Part shown: in pieces, positions 17,301-25,415 of the stretch
How positions within the stretch are numbered: the first letter of the stretch is position 1
Layout: the number at the start of each line of letters is the position of its first letter
Source of the DNA: Bacteroides salyersiae WAL 10018 = DSM 18765 = JCM 12988
Lineage (GTDB): Bacteria > Bacteroidota > Bacteroidia > Bacteroidales > Bacteroidaceae
NCBI RefSeq assembly: GCF_000381365.1
Contig: NZ_KB905469.1
Coordinates: forward strand, 1 to 64,000
Length of the DNA stretch: 64,000 bases
Reading direction: 5' to 3'
Translations under genes and position numbers: made by a program
The notes under the pieces: generated by a model
The model's input: the letters and a program-made list of their open reading frames with translations, nothing else
Database searches by the model: none
What the model was told of the DNA's origin: nothing

Positions 17301-18140
17301 ATGAAAAGAGAAAACCTATATCAACCATTCGAAATTAGTTTTAGCGAGCTTGACGAATCCTTGCTAAAAGAGCATAAACATTCCTTTTTTGAATTAGTAT
17401 ATATTCTTTCAGGAACAGGCATCCAATGGATTAACAACAATAAGTTTCCTTATCATGACGGACATTTGTTTATGATTACTCCCGGAGATACGCATTCTTT
17501 CGAAATCCATACAACAACTAAGTTTGTCGACATCAAGTTTAACGACATATATATACATTCTTCTGTTTTCGGTGCTGAAAATATCCAAAGACTGGAGTTT
17601 ATTCTTCAACATGCTAATCATCAACCCGGTTGTATACTAAGAAATAAAGTAGATAAGTTACTGGTGAAACCCATGATTGAAGCGATTATCAGGGAATATA
17701 TTAACCGAAATTTATACAGCAAGGAGATTATAACACAAATAATTAATACGATTATTATTGTGGTAGCACGCAATATCGCAATGTTCTTGCCTGAACAGGT
17801 GGATGAATGCTCTGAGGACAAATCGCTTGACATATTGCAGTATATTCAAGCAAATATCTATAAAACAGGTAAAATCAGAGCAAAAGATATTAGCCAACAT
17901 TTTGGCATTTCGGAGAATTATTTAGGACGATATATCAAAAAACATACTAATGAAACTATGCAGCAATACATTTTAAACTACAAACTAAAGTTAGTAGAAA
18001 ATAGATTATTGCATAGTCAAATGAGAATTTGTGAGATCGTTGAAGAATTAGGATTTACTGATGAGAGCCATCTTAATAAGTTTTTCAAAAAGTATAGAGG
18101 ATGCAGCCCCTCTAATTTCAGAAAGAACAATTTGAAGTAA
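17301..18140 (+). CDS. AraC-family transcriptional regulator with cupin sensor
   Basis: A 279-residue regulator. The N-terminal cupin-like half has a metal/ligand-binding HxH-like start (LKEHKHSFFELVYILSGTG) and ITPGDTHSFEIH. The C-terminal two-HTH AraC domain has RAKDISQHFGISENYLGRYIKKHTNETMQQYI and MRICEIVEELGFTDESHLNKFFKKYRGCSPSNFRK. It is transcribed away from the acetyltransferase/HAD pair with a 110-base shared upstream region. This suggests it senses a small molecule and controls that pair. Intact. Confidence 0.88.
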   Translation: MKRENLYQPFEISFSELDESLLKEHKHSFFELVYILSGTGIQWINNNKFPYHDGHLFMITPGDTHSFEIHTTTKFVDIKFNDIYIHSSVFGAENIQRLEFILQHANHQPGCILRNKVDKLLVKPMIEAIIREYINRNLYSKEIITQIINTIIIVVARNIAMFLPEQVDECSEDKSLDILQYIQANIYKTGKIRAKDISQHFGISENYLGRYIKKHTNETMQQYILNYKLKLVENRLLHSQMRICEIVEELGFTDESHLNKFFKKYRGCSPSNFRKNNLK

Positions 18141-18211
18141 ACCATATGCATATCCTTGTTTTTAGAGTTATTGAAACAGTAGAAATGACTATTTTTGCAT
18201 TATATTTATAG

Positions 18212-19618
18212 ATGTCTATGACAAATACAGAAACCATACAATCACTCATCGATAGCGGAGAAGGCTATAATGTAGAGTTTAAAGTTCGTGTACCTTCAAA
18301 AGTTCGTGAACTAACAGAGGAAATTTGCGCTTTCGCTAATGCTGACGGAGGATATTTGCTTATCGGCGTAGATGATAACGGACAGATTATTGGTACAGGT
18401 TTGGAAAATGACAAACGTTCAGCCATTCAAGGCTCTATCAGTGAAATATCTCCGGCTCTCCATTGTGATATGTATGCGGTAAATATCGAGGATAAGACAG
18501 TTTGGGTAATTGATGTTCCGTCAGGGAAAGATAAACCTTATATATTTTCCGGTTCTATCTTTGTGCGTGAGGGAGCAAACTCACAAAAACTTCGTACTGT
18601 CGAAGAAATGCGCAGTTTCTTTCAGGAATGCAACAAAATATTTTTTGATGCTATCCCTTGTTCATGGTTCAACATTTACACAGATGCAGACGAACAAGCG
18701 ATAAAAGACTTTCGCACGGAAGCAAAGCTAAGTCCATCGACTGCCAACAAACAGATATTTGAGAATTTAGAACTGTTTACGGATAAAGGAGTAGCCAAGA
18801 ATGGAGCAGCCATGTTCTTTGGGAAACAGCCTGAACGAAAGTTTCCACACGCAGTAACAAGATGTATCCTTTTCAAAGGAACAACCAAAGTATATATCAT
18901 TGATGATAAAACCTTTGGCGGTCCACTATACCAACAATATTTGCAGGCTATGGCATGGCTGGAAAGTAAACTGCAAGTAGCTTATAAAATTGAGGGAGCA
19001 GGACCAAGAGAGGAAATTTGGGAAATACCTCTGACTGTATTTAAAGAAGCCATTATAAACGCCCTGTCGCACCGTGATTACTATGAACAAGGCGCAAGCA
19101 TTATGATAGAAATGTTTGATGACCGGGTAGAGATTTCCAATCCCGGAGGACTTCTGCCTGTTGTGGCTAAAGATTTCGGGCATAAAAGTATGACACGTAA
19201 TCCGCTAATTTTCGGTTTATTTACCCGTATGCACTTGGTCGAAAGAGTTGCATCCGGTATTCCTCGTATGCAGGAAGCCATGAGGGAAGCAAATCTGCCC
19301 GAACCGGAATTTCATACAGAAGGGATATTTACAGTAGTATTCAAACGTCAAATCACTAACTCTGCCAACTATGACACAGCAAATGGCACAGTAAATGACA
19401 TAGTAAATGATACTATAAACGAGAATGAACAAGCTATTCTCAATCTGCTGGCAACTACTCCCGGTTTGAATGCTTCTGAAATTAGTAAGCATATCAACAA
19501 GAGTTTAAGAACGACTATGCGATATATTAAAATTTTACAAGACAAAGATTTAACTGAATTTAGAGGTGCGCCCAAAAACGGAGGATATTTTTTGAAAAAC
19601 GATAGTAATCTCAAATAA
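18212..19618 (+). CDS. Schlafen AlbA_2 / ATP-binding transcriptional regulator
   Basis: A 468-residue protein. The N-terminal AlbA_2 (Schlafen-like) domain, residues 15-130, has YNVEFKVRV, CAFANADGGYLLIGVDDNG and the DKPYIFSGSIFVREGANSQ segment. The middle HATPase_c_4-like domain has KEAIINALSHRDYYEQGASI and FDDRVEISNPGG. A C-terminal winged helix (LNASEISKHINKSLRTTMRYIKILQDKDL) follows a low-complexity TANGTVNDIVNDT linker. It is the last gene before the right attachment core. Such proteins are common passengers of Bacteroides elements, acting as regulators or possible defence factors; its target is unknown. Confidence 0.85.
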   Translation: MSMTNTETIQSLIDSGEGYNVEFKVRVPSKVRELTEEICAFANADGGYLLIGVDDNGQIIGTGLENDKRSAIQGSISEISPALHCDMYAVNIEDKTVWVIDVPSGKDKPYIFSGSIFVREGANSQKLRTVEEMRSFFQECNKIFFDAIPCSWFNIYTDADEQAIKDFRTEAKLSPSTANKQIFENLELFTDKGVAKNGAAMFFGKQPERKFPHAVTRCILFKGTTKVYIIDDKTFGGPLYQQYLQAMAWLESKLQVAYKIEGAGPREEIWEIPLTVFKEAIINALSHRDYYEQGASIMIEMFDDRVEISNPGGLLPVVAKDFGHKSMTRNPLIFGLFTRMHLVERVASGIPRMQEAMREANLPEPEFHTEGIFTVVFKRQITNSANYDTANGTVNDIVNDTINENEQAILNLLATTPGLNASEISKHINKSLRTTMRYIKILQDKDLTEFRGAPKNGGYFLKNDSNLK

Positions 19619-19766
19619 ATCACTAACTTTGAATTCAGAAATCGTACCCAAGATACAAACTGATGTCGAACGGTGCAAAGTTGTGAAAACCTTATTCAAG
19701 GGACTTACATCGTAGCAAAGATACAACTCACTGAAAGATAGTGTCATAACAACCCGTTTTCGGTTG

Positions 19767-19779
19767 CTGGTGGCACCAC
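19767..19779 (+). repeat. Attachment core at the right end
   Basis: CTGGTGGCACCAC is identical to 7340-7352. Bases upstream (CGGTTG) only partly follow the tRNA T-arm, as expected for an element-borne attachment core. Confidence 0.85.
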
Positions 19780-19790
19780 CTTAGAAATCA

Positions 19791-19822
19791 GAGAGCTACC
19801 TACTAAAGTAGCTCTCTTTTTA
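19791..19822 (+). terminator. Terminator past the right attachment core
   Basis: GAGAGCTAC (19791-19799) pairs perfectly with GTAGCTCTC (19808-19816), followed by TTTTTATTT. Before the element arrived this would have lain 12 bases past the tRNA-Phe end and terminated it. Confidence 0.82.
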
Positions 19823-19838
19823 TTTGTAGCAGGCTATG

Positions 19839-19901
19839 GTTTACATGGAGTTTACGCAGGTTGTGTAAACCAAGAAGTAAACCATAAATGTGACCGTAAA
19901 C
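19839..19901. repeat. GTTTAC/GTAAAC repeat cluster before the truncated integrase
   Basis: GTTTAC occurs twice (19840, 19850) and its complement GTAAAC three times (19865, 19877, 19896) within 62 bases. The GGTTTAC / GTAAACC copies form inverted repeats. It sits where integrase arm sites or an operator would be for the remnant element that follows. Confidence 0.55.
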
Positions 19902-20432
19902 GTGATTTGTTACAAATCTAAAGTACTCAAGAACAGTGAATCACCACTAATGATTAGTATGTGCAAAGACAGGAAATGTAAGTACATCAGCATTGGATTG
20001 TCTATCAACCCCGTCCACTGGGATTTCGCCAAGAATGCTCCTAAACCTAAATACCCTAACAGAGAAGCTCTGACTACCCTAATCGCCCAAAAGCTACAAG
20101 TATACTCTGAACAGATTATGGAGTTTAAGGCAATGAACAGAGACTTCACAGCAACGAGCTTAGTCGAGAAAGTCTGTAAACCCAGCAACTTAAAGACTGT
20201 AGGAGACGTGTTTACAGAGCAGATACAGGCTCTTAGGGACGCACAACGGTTGAACTATATGTTCTCCATCCGGCAAACTTATAACTCACTCTTGGAGTTT
20301 AACAGGCATCTAAATCTCTACTTCGTGGATATAGACGTACCGTGGTTGAAGAAATATGAGACTTGGCTACGTAAGCATGGATTGTCTGCAAATACCATCA
20401 AGGGTAGGTTCGTAGATATTCGCACCATATAG
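19890..20432 (+). pseudogene. Truncated tyrosine integrase (N-terminal half)
   Basis: The 180 codons match the arm-binding and SAM-like core-binding domains of a Bacteroides tyrosine integrase (YISIGLSINPVHWDFAKNAP, TYNSLLEFNRHLNLYFVDID, WLKKYETWLRKHGLSANTIKGRF). It stops right after DIRTI, before the whole catalytic domain, with no R, H or Y box. The apparent start is GTG at 19890. It lies immediately beyond the right attachment core and so belongs to an earlier insertion at the same tRNA. Confidence 0.85.
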
Positions 20433-20548
20433 ATACAATCAACGAGTGGATAAGCTTGGAACGAGCTCTACAACGTTTTCTACTAAAAGCAACTGAGATT
20501 GGAGTTTCTTATGCTTTCTTGAATCAGCCGTGCGAAGTCTCATCATTA
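20433..20548 (+). pseudogene. Fragment of an Acg-type nitroreductase
   Basis: The frame open across 20420-20548 reads LERALQRFLLKATEIGVSYA then FLNQPCEVSSL. This is the C-terminal motif of Acg-like nitroreductase-family proteins (RxLLxATxxGLxxxFLNQPxEV). Nothing of the rest of the gene remains. It begins where the truncated integrase stops. Confidence 0.55.
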
Positions 20549-20653
20549 ACTTCTGAAATTGACAGGAGTATGCTTTACGTAGCAGTAACCAGAGCGATGC
20601 ACAAACTGTCACTAACTTATTGCGGCATACCAAGCCTATTCATTGAAGTATAA
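20549..20653 (+). pseudogene. C-terminal fragment of a UvrD/Rep-type helicase
   Basis: In the same frame as the preceding fragment, SEIDRSMLYVAVTRAMHKLSLTYCG is motif VI and the strand after it of superfamily 1 helicases (YVAVTRA..KL). It stops at 20653. With the two fragments before it this is a chain of three unrelated broken genes in about 760 bases. Confidence 0.6.
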
Positions 20654-20679
20654 ATGATATCTACCGAAACATCCACCCG

Positions 20680-21393
20680 TTATTTGCTTATCAAATTCTT
20701 GTATACCACCGTACTAAGCAATTCCTCCCGCCTTTGTTTGGAAACCGGCAATTCCTTTCCGTTAATAAACAAACGGCCACCCGAAATTGAATCTATATGA
20801 GACAGATTGATAAGAAAAGAACGATGTATTCTAAAAAAAGACTCTTTCGGCAACATTTCTTCCAAAGAAGTCATTGTCTGGTGGATTGTTAACACCTTAT
20901 CTTTGAAATACAGTCTCACGTAGTTCTGCATTCCTTCGGCATAGAGAATATCCCTCCAGACAATCCGTTGGAAAGCATCTCCTTGCCGGACATACATACT
21001 GGATGCCGTCTCATCATGCTCACTCCGCAACACCAATTGCGAGAGAAACAGATCGCGTGCTTTCGAAACAGCCTGAAAGAAACGTTGAAAACCAATAGGT
21101 TTCATCAAATAATCGACCACATGCAAGCGGAAACCATCGAGTGCATACTCGGAATAAGCCGTAGTAATAATGGTTAATGGCGGTTTTTCCAAAGACTCCA
21201 ACAATTCAAGCCCCGAAAGGTGCGGCATATTAATATCCAAAAACATGAGATCTATCTCCGTTGTCTTGAGAATATCAGCAGCTTCCAATGCGGAAGAACA
21301 GGAACCGGCAACTTCCAGAAAATCCAGTTTACTTATGTAGTTGACTATTCCCCTGATCGCAATCGATTCATCATCAACTACCAGACATTTCAT
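20680..21393 (-). CDS. LytTR-family response regulator
   Basis: A 237-residue cytosolic response regulator. The receiver domain has the acid pair Asp7-Asp8 (MKCLVVDDES), the phosphoacceptor Asp53 (LMFLDINMPHLSG) and the Lys of LMKPIGFQRF. The C-terminal LytTR DNA-binding domain contains YAEGMQNYVRLYFKD, MTSLEEMLPKESFFRIHRSFLINL and LPVSKQRREELL. The ATG at 21393 is preferred because an AGGGAAG site lies just upstream and the receiver begins there; an in-frame ATG at 21432 would add 13 residues. It is downstream of the histidine kinase in one operon. Confidence 0.9.
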   Translation of the reverse strand: MKCLVVDDESIAIRGIVNYISKLDFLEVAGSCSSALEAADILKTTEIDLMFLDINMPHLSGLELLESLEKPPLTIITTAYSEYALDGFRLHVVDYLMKPIGFQRFFQAVSKARDLFLSQLVLRSEHDETASSMYVRQGDAFQRIVWRDILYAEGMQNYVRLYFKDKVLTIHQTMTSLEEMLPKESFFRIHRSFLINLSHIDSISGGRLFINGKELPVSKQRREELLSTVVYKNLISK

Positions 21394-21435
21394 TTTATAA
21401 CTTCCCTTATGTTTTAGTACAACCTCTGCCATTAA

Positions 21436-22464
21436 TTAAATATTGATTATAAGTTTAGTCCGATAAACGGCATCCGTTTCTTCTATTGTCAGGTTATAAC
21501 ATCCAAAATATAATATTTCCAAACGTTCTTTTATATTTTTAAGTCCCAAGCCACCCGTATTAATCTTCTTCCCGGAGAATGTAGATTTCGAATTTTCAAT
21601 CTTCAAGCAAAGCGTATCTCCCTCTTGCCTAAAATCAATATCGATATACCCTTTCTCAAAATCCGACTTTGATACATGCTTAAATGCATTCTCAATAAAT
21701 GTGATGAAAAGCAATGCCGGTATCTCTTTCTGCGGTTGCTCTATTTTCCACGAAGAAGTCACCACCAACTTATCGCCCCAGCGAATCTCTTCCACAGCAA
21801 TAAAGTCTTTCAAAAATTGTATATCCTGCTCCAGTATTACTTTCTGTTTATCGCCATTATATAGCTGATAGCGCAATATTTCCGAATATTTTATCAACAG
21901 ATCGGATGCTAAATCCACATCTGTCTGCATCAGAATATGGATGTGATTCAATACATTGAACATAAAATGAGGAGTTACCTGATGCTGGAGCGTACGTAAC
22001 TGATACTCCACAAGTATCTTTTGAGATTTAATATATTCCAGAAAAAAACGCAAACCGCAAATCGTAATATTTATAATAATTCCGGATGAAAGAGGGATAA
22101 AAAAGGCATAAGGTGCCAAATCTGTCACATCAAAATATTCAGAGCCGGAAGGAAACACCCCCGAGTTCTCTAACCAGAAAAATAAATTAATATATGCAAG
22201 AAAAGCAAATCCGATGAGCAAAGAGAAAAAAGAAAACTGGAACATAAACAATTTTACTCCTTTTTGTTTCATCGCCTTGAGCAGAAGCGAGCCACTCAAA
22301 TAGTTTGCAATGGGACATATCGTGAGCACAAGAAGAACAGAAAACAGGATCGACTCCCATATCGACTTTACTTGCGGCAAAACCTGAAGCCAGAAAATAA
22401 AGAATATCAGTATCCAAAAAGGAATGATAACAAGCTTATCGTTTTTAATCAGATCTACTTTCAT
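21436..22464 (-). CDS. LytS-type sensor histidine kinase
   Basis: A 342-residue inner-membrane kinase. Four predicted transmembrane segments lie in the first 150 residues, with no large periplasmic domain. The His_kinase domain follows: the phosphoacceptor His is in LQHQVTPHFMFNVLNHIHIL, then ALLFITFIENAFKHVSKSD (N box) and the TGGLGLKNIKERLEILY G box. It is paired with the LytTR regulator directly downstream. The divergent outer-membrane protein gene 144 bases away is a candidate target. The signal is unknown. Confidence 0.9.
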   Translation of the reverse strand: MKVDLIKNDKLVIIPFWILIFFIFWLQVLPQVKSIWESILFSVLLVLTICPIANYLSGSLLLKAMKQKGVKLFMFQFSFFSLLIGFAFLAYINLFFWLENSGVFPSGSEYFDVTDLAPYAFFIPLSSGIIINITICGLRFFLEYIKSQKILVEYQLRTLQHQVTPHFMFNVLNHIHILMQTDVDLASDLLIKYSEILRYQLYNGDKQKVILEQDIQFLKDFIAVEEIRWGDKLVVTSSWKIEQPQKEIPALLFITFIENAFKHVSKSDFEKGYIDIDFRQEGDTLCLKIENSKSTFSGKKINTGGLGLKNIKERLEILYFGCYNLTIEETDAVYRTKLIINI

Positions 22465-22608
22465 GGTTGCAAAGTTAGTATATTAATTAATAATTATATT
22501 CCCATTCGTCAAAGGCAAACCTGCCATTCGTCAAAAAGATTTCAGTGAAGAGATCGAAAAGAGGAATTTTGGCATCGAATTACCAACTACCCATTAAAAC
22601 TTTACAAT

Positions 22609-23511
22609 ATGAAGAAAGTCTTGTTTTTGCTACTTACATTCCTCGTTTATTCAAGCATAAATGCTCAGATTATGTTCAAAACCGAATATTTCGGTACATC
22701 CGGTTATCGAATGACAGAAGGAGATACGGATCAAAAAGTAGGCGACAGTAAAGGATCGGCAGTCGTTTATCAAGGTGGCATCAACATCCCCTTGTCTATG
22801 AAATCGGATGAGAACGATCGCCCCATCATCTGGGCAGTCAGCTTAGGCGGGGCATATGCCAAGCTTGATAACAGAAACTTTACGGAGCCATTCGTTATTG
22901 ACGAGATCATGAACATCGGATTCAGTATCAGTCATTTAAGGCCTTTAAGCGGAAAATGGTCCATATTGATTGCTGCCGGTGCGGGGATTTATATGCCCAA
23001 TACCCGTTTTTCCCAAATCAATTATAAAAACATCTTGGGGAATATGGGAGTTATTTTTATCCATCATTTCAAATCGAATCTCGAGTTGGGAGGCGGCCTT
23101 GCCATGAATAATTCTTTTGGGTATCCGATGTTGTTTCCCGCTATCTATTTCAATTGGAAAACCGAAGGCCGTTACACCGTGAAGATAGCTATGCTCAAAG
23201 GTATCGAGATATCGGCAGGGTACAACATCCACAAAAAACTAAGCCTAAACTTTATCATAGAAATGAATGGGCAAATGGCCTTGTTGGAACAGGAGGGGAA
23301 AAATAAAATATTCACTCACCAATATATCGTGACCGGTATCCGTCCCGAAATAAAAATAGGAAAACGTCTATCGATACCCATTACAGCAGGCATTCATGCC
23401 ATGCGCCCGGCAGAGATGGTGGATAGAAAACTGAAAAGTATGTTCCAAGACAAAGGGTATTATTTCCAGATAGCCCCTTACGTTTCAACCGGATTACAAA
23501 TCGGATTTTAA
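22609..23511 (+). CDS. Outer-membrane beta-barrel protein (DUF6268-like)
   Basis: A 300-residue secreted protein with a clear Sec signal peptide (MKKVLFLLLTFLVYSSINAQ, cleavage after about residue 19). The rest is made of alternating amphipathic strands (WAVSLGGAYAKL, WSILIAAGAGIYM, LELGGGLAMNNS, IEISAGYNI, PYVSTGLQIGF) ending in an aromatic residue, as in small Bacteroidetes outer-membrane barrels. It is divergent from the LytTR/LytS operon. The function is not known; the family assignment is by overall appearance. Confidence 0.65.
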   Translation: MKKVLFLLLTFLVYSSINAQIMFKTEYFGTSGYRMTEGDTDQKVGDSKGSAVVYQGGINIPLSMKSDENDRPIIWAVSLGGAYAKLDNRNFTEPFVIDEIMNIGFSISHLRPLSGKWSILIAAGAGIYMPNTRFSQINYKNILGNMGVIFIHHFKSNLELGGGLAMNNSFGYPMLFPAIYFNWKTEGRYTVKIAMLKGIEISAGYNIHKKLSLNFIIEMNGQMALLEQEGKNKIFTHQYIVTGIRPEIKIGKRLSIPITAGIHAMRPAEMVDRKLKSMFQDKGYYFQIAPYVSTGLQIGF

Positions 23512-23530
23512 AGTTGAAGAAATACAACCG

Positions 23531-23577
23531 AGTCGGAGGTAAATGCCAATTATCGGTGTTTATCTCCTACCCGATTG
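23531..23577. terminator. Bidirectional terminator between convergent genes
   Basis: GGAGGTAAA near 23536 can pair with TTTATCTCC near 23560, between the convergent ends of the barrel protein and the DUF4840-type lipoprotein. Confidence 0.5.
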
Positions 23578-23590
23578 TCATTAACCGATT

Positions 23591-24238
23591 CTATTTAAAA
23601 ACAGTAGATTCAGCCTTAGTCTGATTCATATCAAAATTGAAAGTTATCGGAGCGAATTCCGGCAACTTACTTTGCTCCTCTCCTTCACCCAATAATACTT
23701 CTGTCGCTGCAAAATTAAACTTCATGTTCGCATTTTCCACAGCATATCCAGCAATTTTTCCCGGTTCAACCTTCACCTCAACAACCAATGTCTCCGGTTC
23801 TCCATCTTCCGTAGCTGATGGCATGGTAATCGATAAGCTCAGAGGTTTTGGATCCAGAATGAAATTAATGCTGTCTTTGGCAGTTGTGAGTGTCGGCTCA
23901 TATCCCACTTTGTAGCTCACATCTCCTATGGCTTCCATTATTTGATCTGTCAATCCTTCATCCTTGACGATGGACAGAATAATATCCCTGACAGGAAAAC
24001 TTTCAAAATGAATAGTATCATTGTCGACTTTGGCAGCAACATCCGTTCCAGAGGAGGTCAGCGGAGATACGATAGTGGTAAACATTTTACCGTCATAGTT
24101 TCCGAACATTGTTTCCGTTGTGACTTCATCCGGAAGCTGCGGAACATTTTCATCATCGTTACAAGCAACAAAAGAGAAAGAACATCCGAGTAACAATACT
24201 AAAACAAACAATTTCATCAGCTTAAAAACTTTTTTCAT
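23591..24238 (-). CDS. DUF4840-type exported lipoprotein
   Basis: A 215-residue lipoprotein. The signal peptide ends in the lipobox FVAC with Cys26, followed by NDDEN, the acidic stretch that acts as surface lipoprotein export signal in Bacteroidetes. The mature part starts with TTETMFGNYDGKMFTT and is a beta-rich domain of the DUF4840 type (FPVRDIILSIV.., LDPKPLSLSITMPSA). Function unknown; it is probably surface exposed. It stands alone and convergent with the barrel protein. Confidence 0.75.
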   Translation of the reverse strand: MKKVFKLMKLFVLVLLLGCSFSFVACNDDENVPQLPDEVTTETMFGNYDGKMFTTIVSPLTSSGTDVAAKVDNDTIHFESFPVRDIILSIVKDEGLTDQIMEAIGDVSYKVGYEPTLTTAKDSINFILDPKPLSLSITMPSATEDGEPETLVVEVKVEPGKIAGYAVENANMKFNFAATEVLLGEGEEQSKLPEFAPITFNFDMNQTKAESTVFK

Positions 24239-24665
24239 TTTCTTTTAATTTTTAATTAATACTAAACTTATCAAGTTATCATCCTATGACCACTTTTGCA
24301 TGCTAAATGATATACCCTCTCAAATGCTGCATAAAGGAGTTGTTAATATTTGTTTCATCACTGATTACCAGATTCATGAACACAGTAATTAAATAAAGAA
24401 ACCCAATTTCTAATTCAGGTTTCCTTTTTAAAACAGTAGCAAGTCATACTGGCCTAAATGAATATATATCACCGGATATTGTTTTAAATTCATTTGTTAC
24501 ATGCAGTATTTTCATCAAAGTGTTATTTTTCTTATATCCAGGTACGGCAATCCTGCTACTTTCCTTATAATTAAAACAAGTAAAGAGTAATTGTAATGTT
24601 CGGGATTGCTTGATTAAAATAAAACAATGTTTAACTAAACAACCAAGCCCAATAGGCAAAACCTT
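24239..24665. other. Gene-free gap before the TetR regulator
   Basis: 427 AT-rich bases upstream of both the lipoprotein and the TetR-type gene. No coding frame or clear RNA gene is seen. It presumably holds the two divergent promoters. Confidence 0.4.
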
Positions 24666-25268
24666 ATGAATGAGTATACAGAGAAAAGGATAGTGGCATT
24701 CACTTCACAATCCTTGAGACAATATGGAATACGTGCAGTTCGTATGAACGATATAGCCAAGAATATGAACATTTCGAAACGAACCATATATCAGGTATAT
24801 AATACGAAAAATAATTTGATCAATACCTGTTTGGATGCCTATTTAAGCAGAATAGAGAATCTTTTTTATATCATCAGGTATAGTTCTTCGGATGTACTCT
24901 CGTGTCTTTGGGAAATCTCCTTGGCTTATATGGATAATTTATACAAGGGTGAATGTGCTTTTTGGCTTGATATAAACCGGTATCTTGAGTATAAATACAT
25001 ATATACCGCACACAACCGTATGTGGCGGGACGGATTGGGAAAAGTTATTTCAGCCTGTCAACAGGAAGATTACGTTGTTCCGGATTTAGATATACAAATG
25101 TTTCTTGAATCATTTACGACACTGCTATATAACGCCAGAATTGCCGAATGTCCCCCTATCGTATTACACAAATCAGCTTACTTTATGCTTAGAGGAATCA
25201 TGACGAGTCAAGGCGCTGAACGCTTAGAAAAAATCGAGAATCAGTTTGCAGAGAGTATGAAAAAGTAG
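24666..25268 (+). CDS. TetR-family transcriptional regulator
   Basis: A 200-residue cytosolic regulator. The N-terminal TetR helix-turn-helix spans residues 8-55 (RIVAFTSQSLRQYGIRAVRMNDIAKNMNISKRTIYQVYNTKNNLI). The C-terminal part is an all-helical ligand/dimer domain with no recognised specificity. No obvious operon partner: upstream is a divergent lipoprotein and downstream a convergent malate dehydrogenase. It may repress itself or the neighbouring lipoprotein. Confidence 0.85.
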   Translation: MNEYTEKRIVAFTSQSLRQYGIRAVRMNDIAKNMNISKRTIYQVYNTKNNLINTCLDAYLSRIENLFYIIRYSSSDVLSCLWEISLAYMDNLYKGECAFWLDINRYLEYKYIYTAHNRMWRDGLGKVISACQQEDYVVPDLDIQMFLESFTTLLYNARIAECPPIVLHKSAYFMLRGIMTSQGAERLEKIENQFAESMKK

Positions 25269-25335
25269 TAAATGAGACTAAAAAAACGATCCTCAATTAC
25301 CTATTCCCTGATGGTTTGTGCTAAATTACACTAAA

Positions 25336-25370
25336 AAGGGCGGCTTCCCTTTTGGAAAACCACCCTTCAC
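25336..25370. terminator. Bidirectional terminator between tetR-type gene and mdh
   Basis: AAGGGCGG..TTCC pairs with GGAA..CCACCCTT across a short T-rich loop, between convergent genes. Confidence 0.72.
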
Positions 25371-25415
25371 TAAACAATATTTTTCTCAAAACTAAATAAC
25401 AATTAAAGAAATCGA

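Larger units (their letters stand above)
7340..19779. mobile_element. Decayed NBU-like mobilizable element in tRNA-Phe
   Basis: The 13-bp repeat CTGGTGGCACCAC occurs at the tRNA 3' end (7340-7352) and again at 19767-19779 and bounds about 12.4 kb. The content follows the plan of Bacteroides mobilizable elements of the NBU type: tyrosine integrase next to the tRNA, excisionase-type HTH proteins, VirE/VapE-like protein, Toprim primase, Mob accessory protein and relaxase, then cargo. NBU1 and NBU2 are known to use 13-14 bp cores in tRNA genes. The integrase, VirE, Mob-accessory and RteC-like genes are all damaged, so the element is probably immobile without help. The boundaries are read directly; the family name is inference from gene content. 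Confidence 0.85.

Noticed and set aside
7340..19779. Full conjugative transposon
   Set aside because: No tra genes, coupling protein or tet/erm genes are present; the gene set and 12.4 kb size fit a mobilizable element only.
20549..20653. Remnant of a Gabija-type defence helicase
   Set aside because: Only motif VI of a UvrD-type helicase remains, which cannot distinguish defence helicases from others.
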